From contig CALSCQ010000717.1 of NCBI GenBank assembly GCA_943704525.1, positions 2,501 to 21,425 on the forward strand: a DNA stretch of 18,925 nt, read 5' to 3'. The notes under the pieces are model-generated. The model saw only the letters and a program-made list of their open reading frames with translations, made no database searches and was not told the DNA's origin. This stretch comes from Pigoraptor vietnamica. Taxonomy: Eukaryota; Opisthokonta; Filasterea. Made by a program: the position numbers and the translations under genes. How positions within the stretch are numbered: position 1 is the first letter of the stretch; the number at the start of each line of letters is the position of its first letter. Of the stretch, positions 18,852 to 18,925 are shown piece by piece.

Positions 18852-18925
18852 CCGCCTCGCGGTCACGTGACGCGCCTGCCTGACGACGAGTGCGCTGCAC
18901 TACGTGACGGGCAGTCGACCCCCCC
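18852..18925 (+). other. 3' flank of the giant gene
   Basis: Seventy-four GC-rich bases after the TAG. No polyadenylation signal or second open frame is visible before the window ends. Confidence 0.7.

Overview
The window is eukaryotic nuclear DNA from an unidentified organism. It carries two intron-rich genes on the + strand, both coding for large modular extracellular proteins. Introns start mostly with gtgagt, gtgcgt or gtgggt and end in cag or tag. Many contain long (GT)n, (CA)n or (CT)n tracts, while exons are GC-rich at third codon positions, most strongly in the second gene. I favour a free-living protist, with a choanoflagellate or other unicellular relative of animals as a weak guess, because LRR, EGF, SEA-like and FN3 modules occur together with bacterial-type domains. 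Nothing in the sequence fixes the species.

Region 1 (1-4062) is the 3' part of an LRR-EGF-transmembrane protein gene. The window opens inside an LRR exon. Five exons of 72-75 bp then follow, each coding exactly one leucine-rich repeat, and an 81-bp exon carries the last, incomplete one. After these come a cysteine-rich stretch, EGF-like modules on tandemly duplicated exons, a Gly/Thr linker, one transmembrane helix and a short tail. All exon junctions I could place are phase 2.

Region 2 (4063-5765) is intergenic. It has T-rich and CTT tracts, simple repeats, two TATA-like words, an AT-richer island near 5041-5250 and a possible 5' UTR 3' splice site near 5682.

Region 3 (5766-18851) is one gene that I could reconstruct as 22 exons with consistent phases. 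The exon total is 9819 nt, or 3272 residues plus stop. The order is: signal peptide, unrecognised N-terminal domain, SEA-like domain, DNRLRE-type jelly roll, three fibronectin type III domains, a second DNRLRE-type jelly roll, then three right-handed parallel beta-helix domains. Two copies of a domain I recall from secreted bacterial proteins are added (motifs GDRHxIA, RPLGWTSxDAAGLS, LPPMGxRxRLKAS, YGxIxADNGSxW). The first copy is nested inside beta-helix 2 and the second follows beta-helix 3 at the C-terminus. No C-terminal membrane anchor is visible, so the protein is probably secreted to a wall, sheath or matrix. This composite is the most interesting item in the window.

Both genes point the same way and both code for surface or extracellular proteins. 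I see no direct evidence that they work together. No RNA genes, CRISPR arrays, insertion sequences or other mobile elements were recognised.
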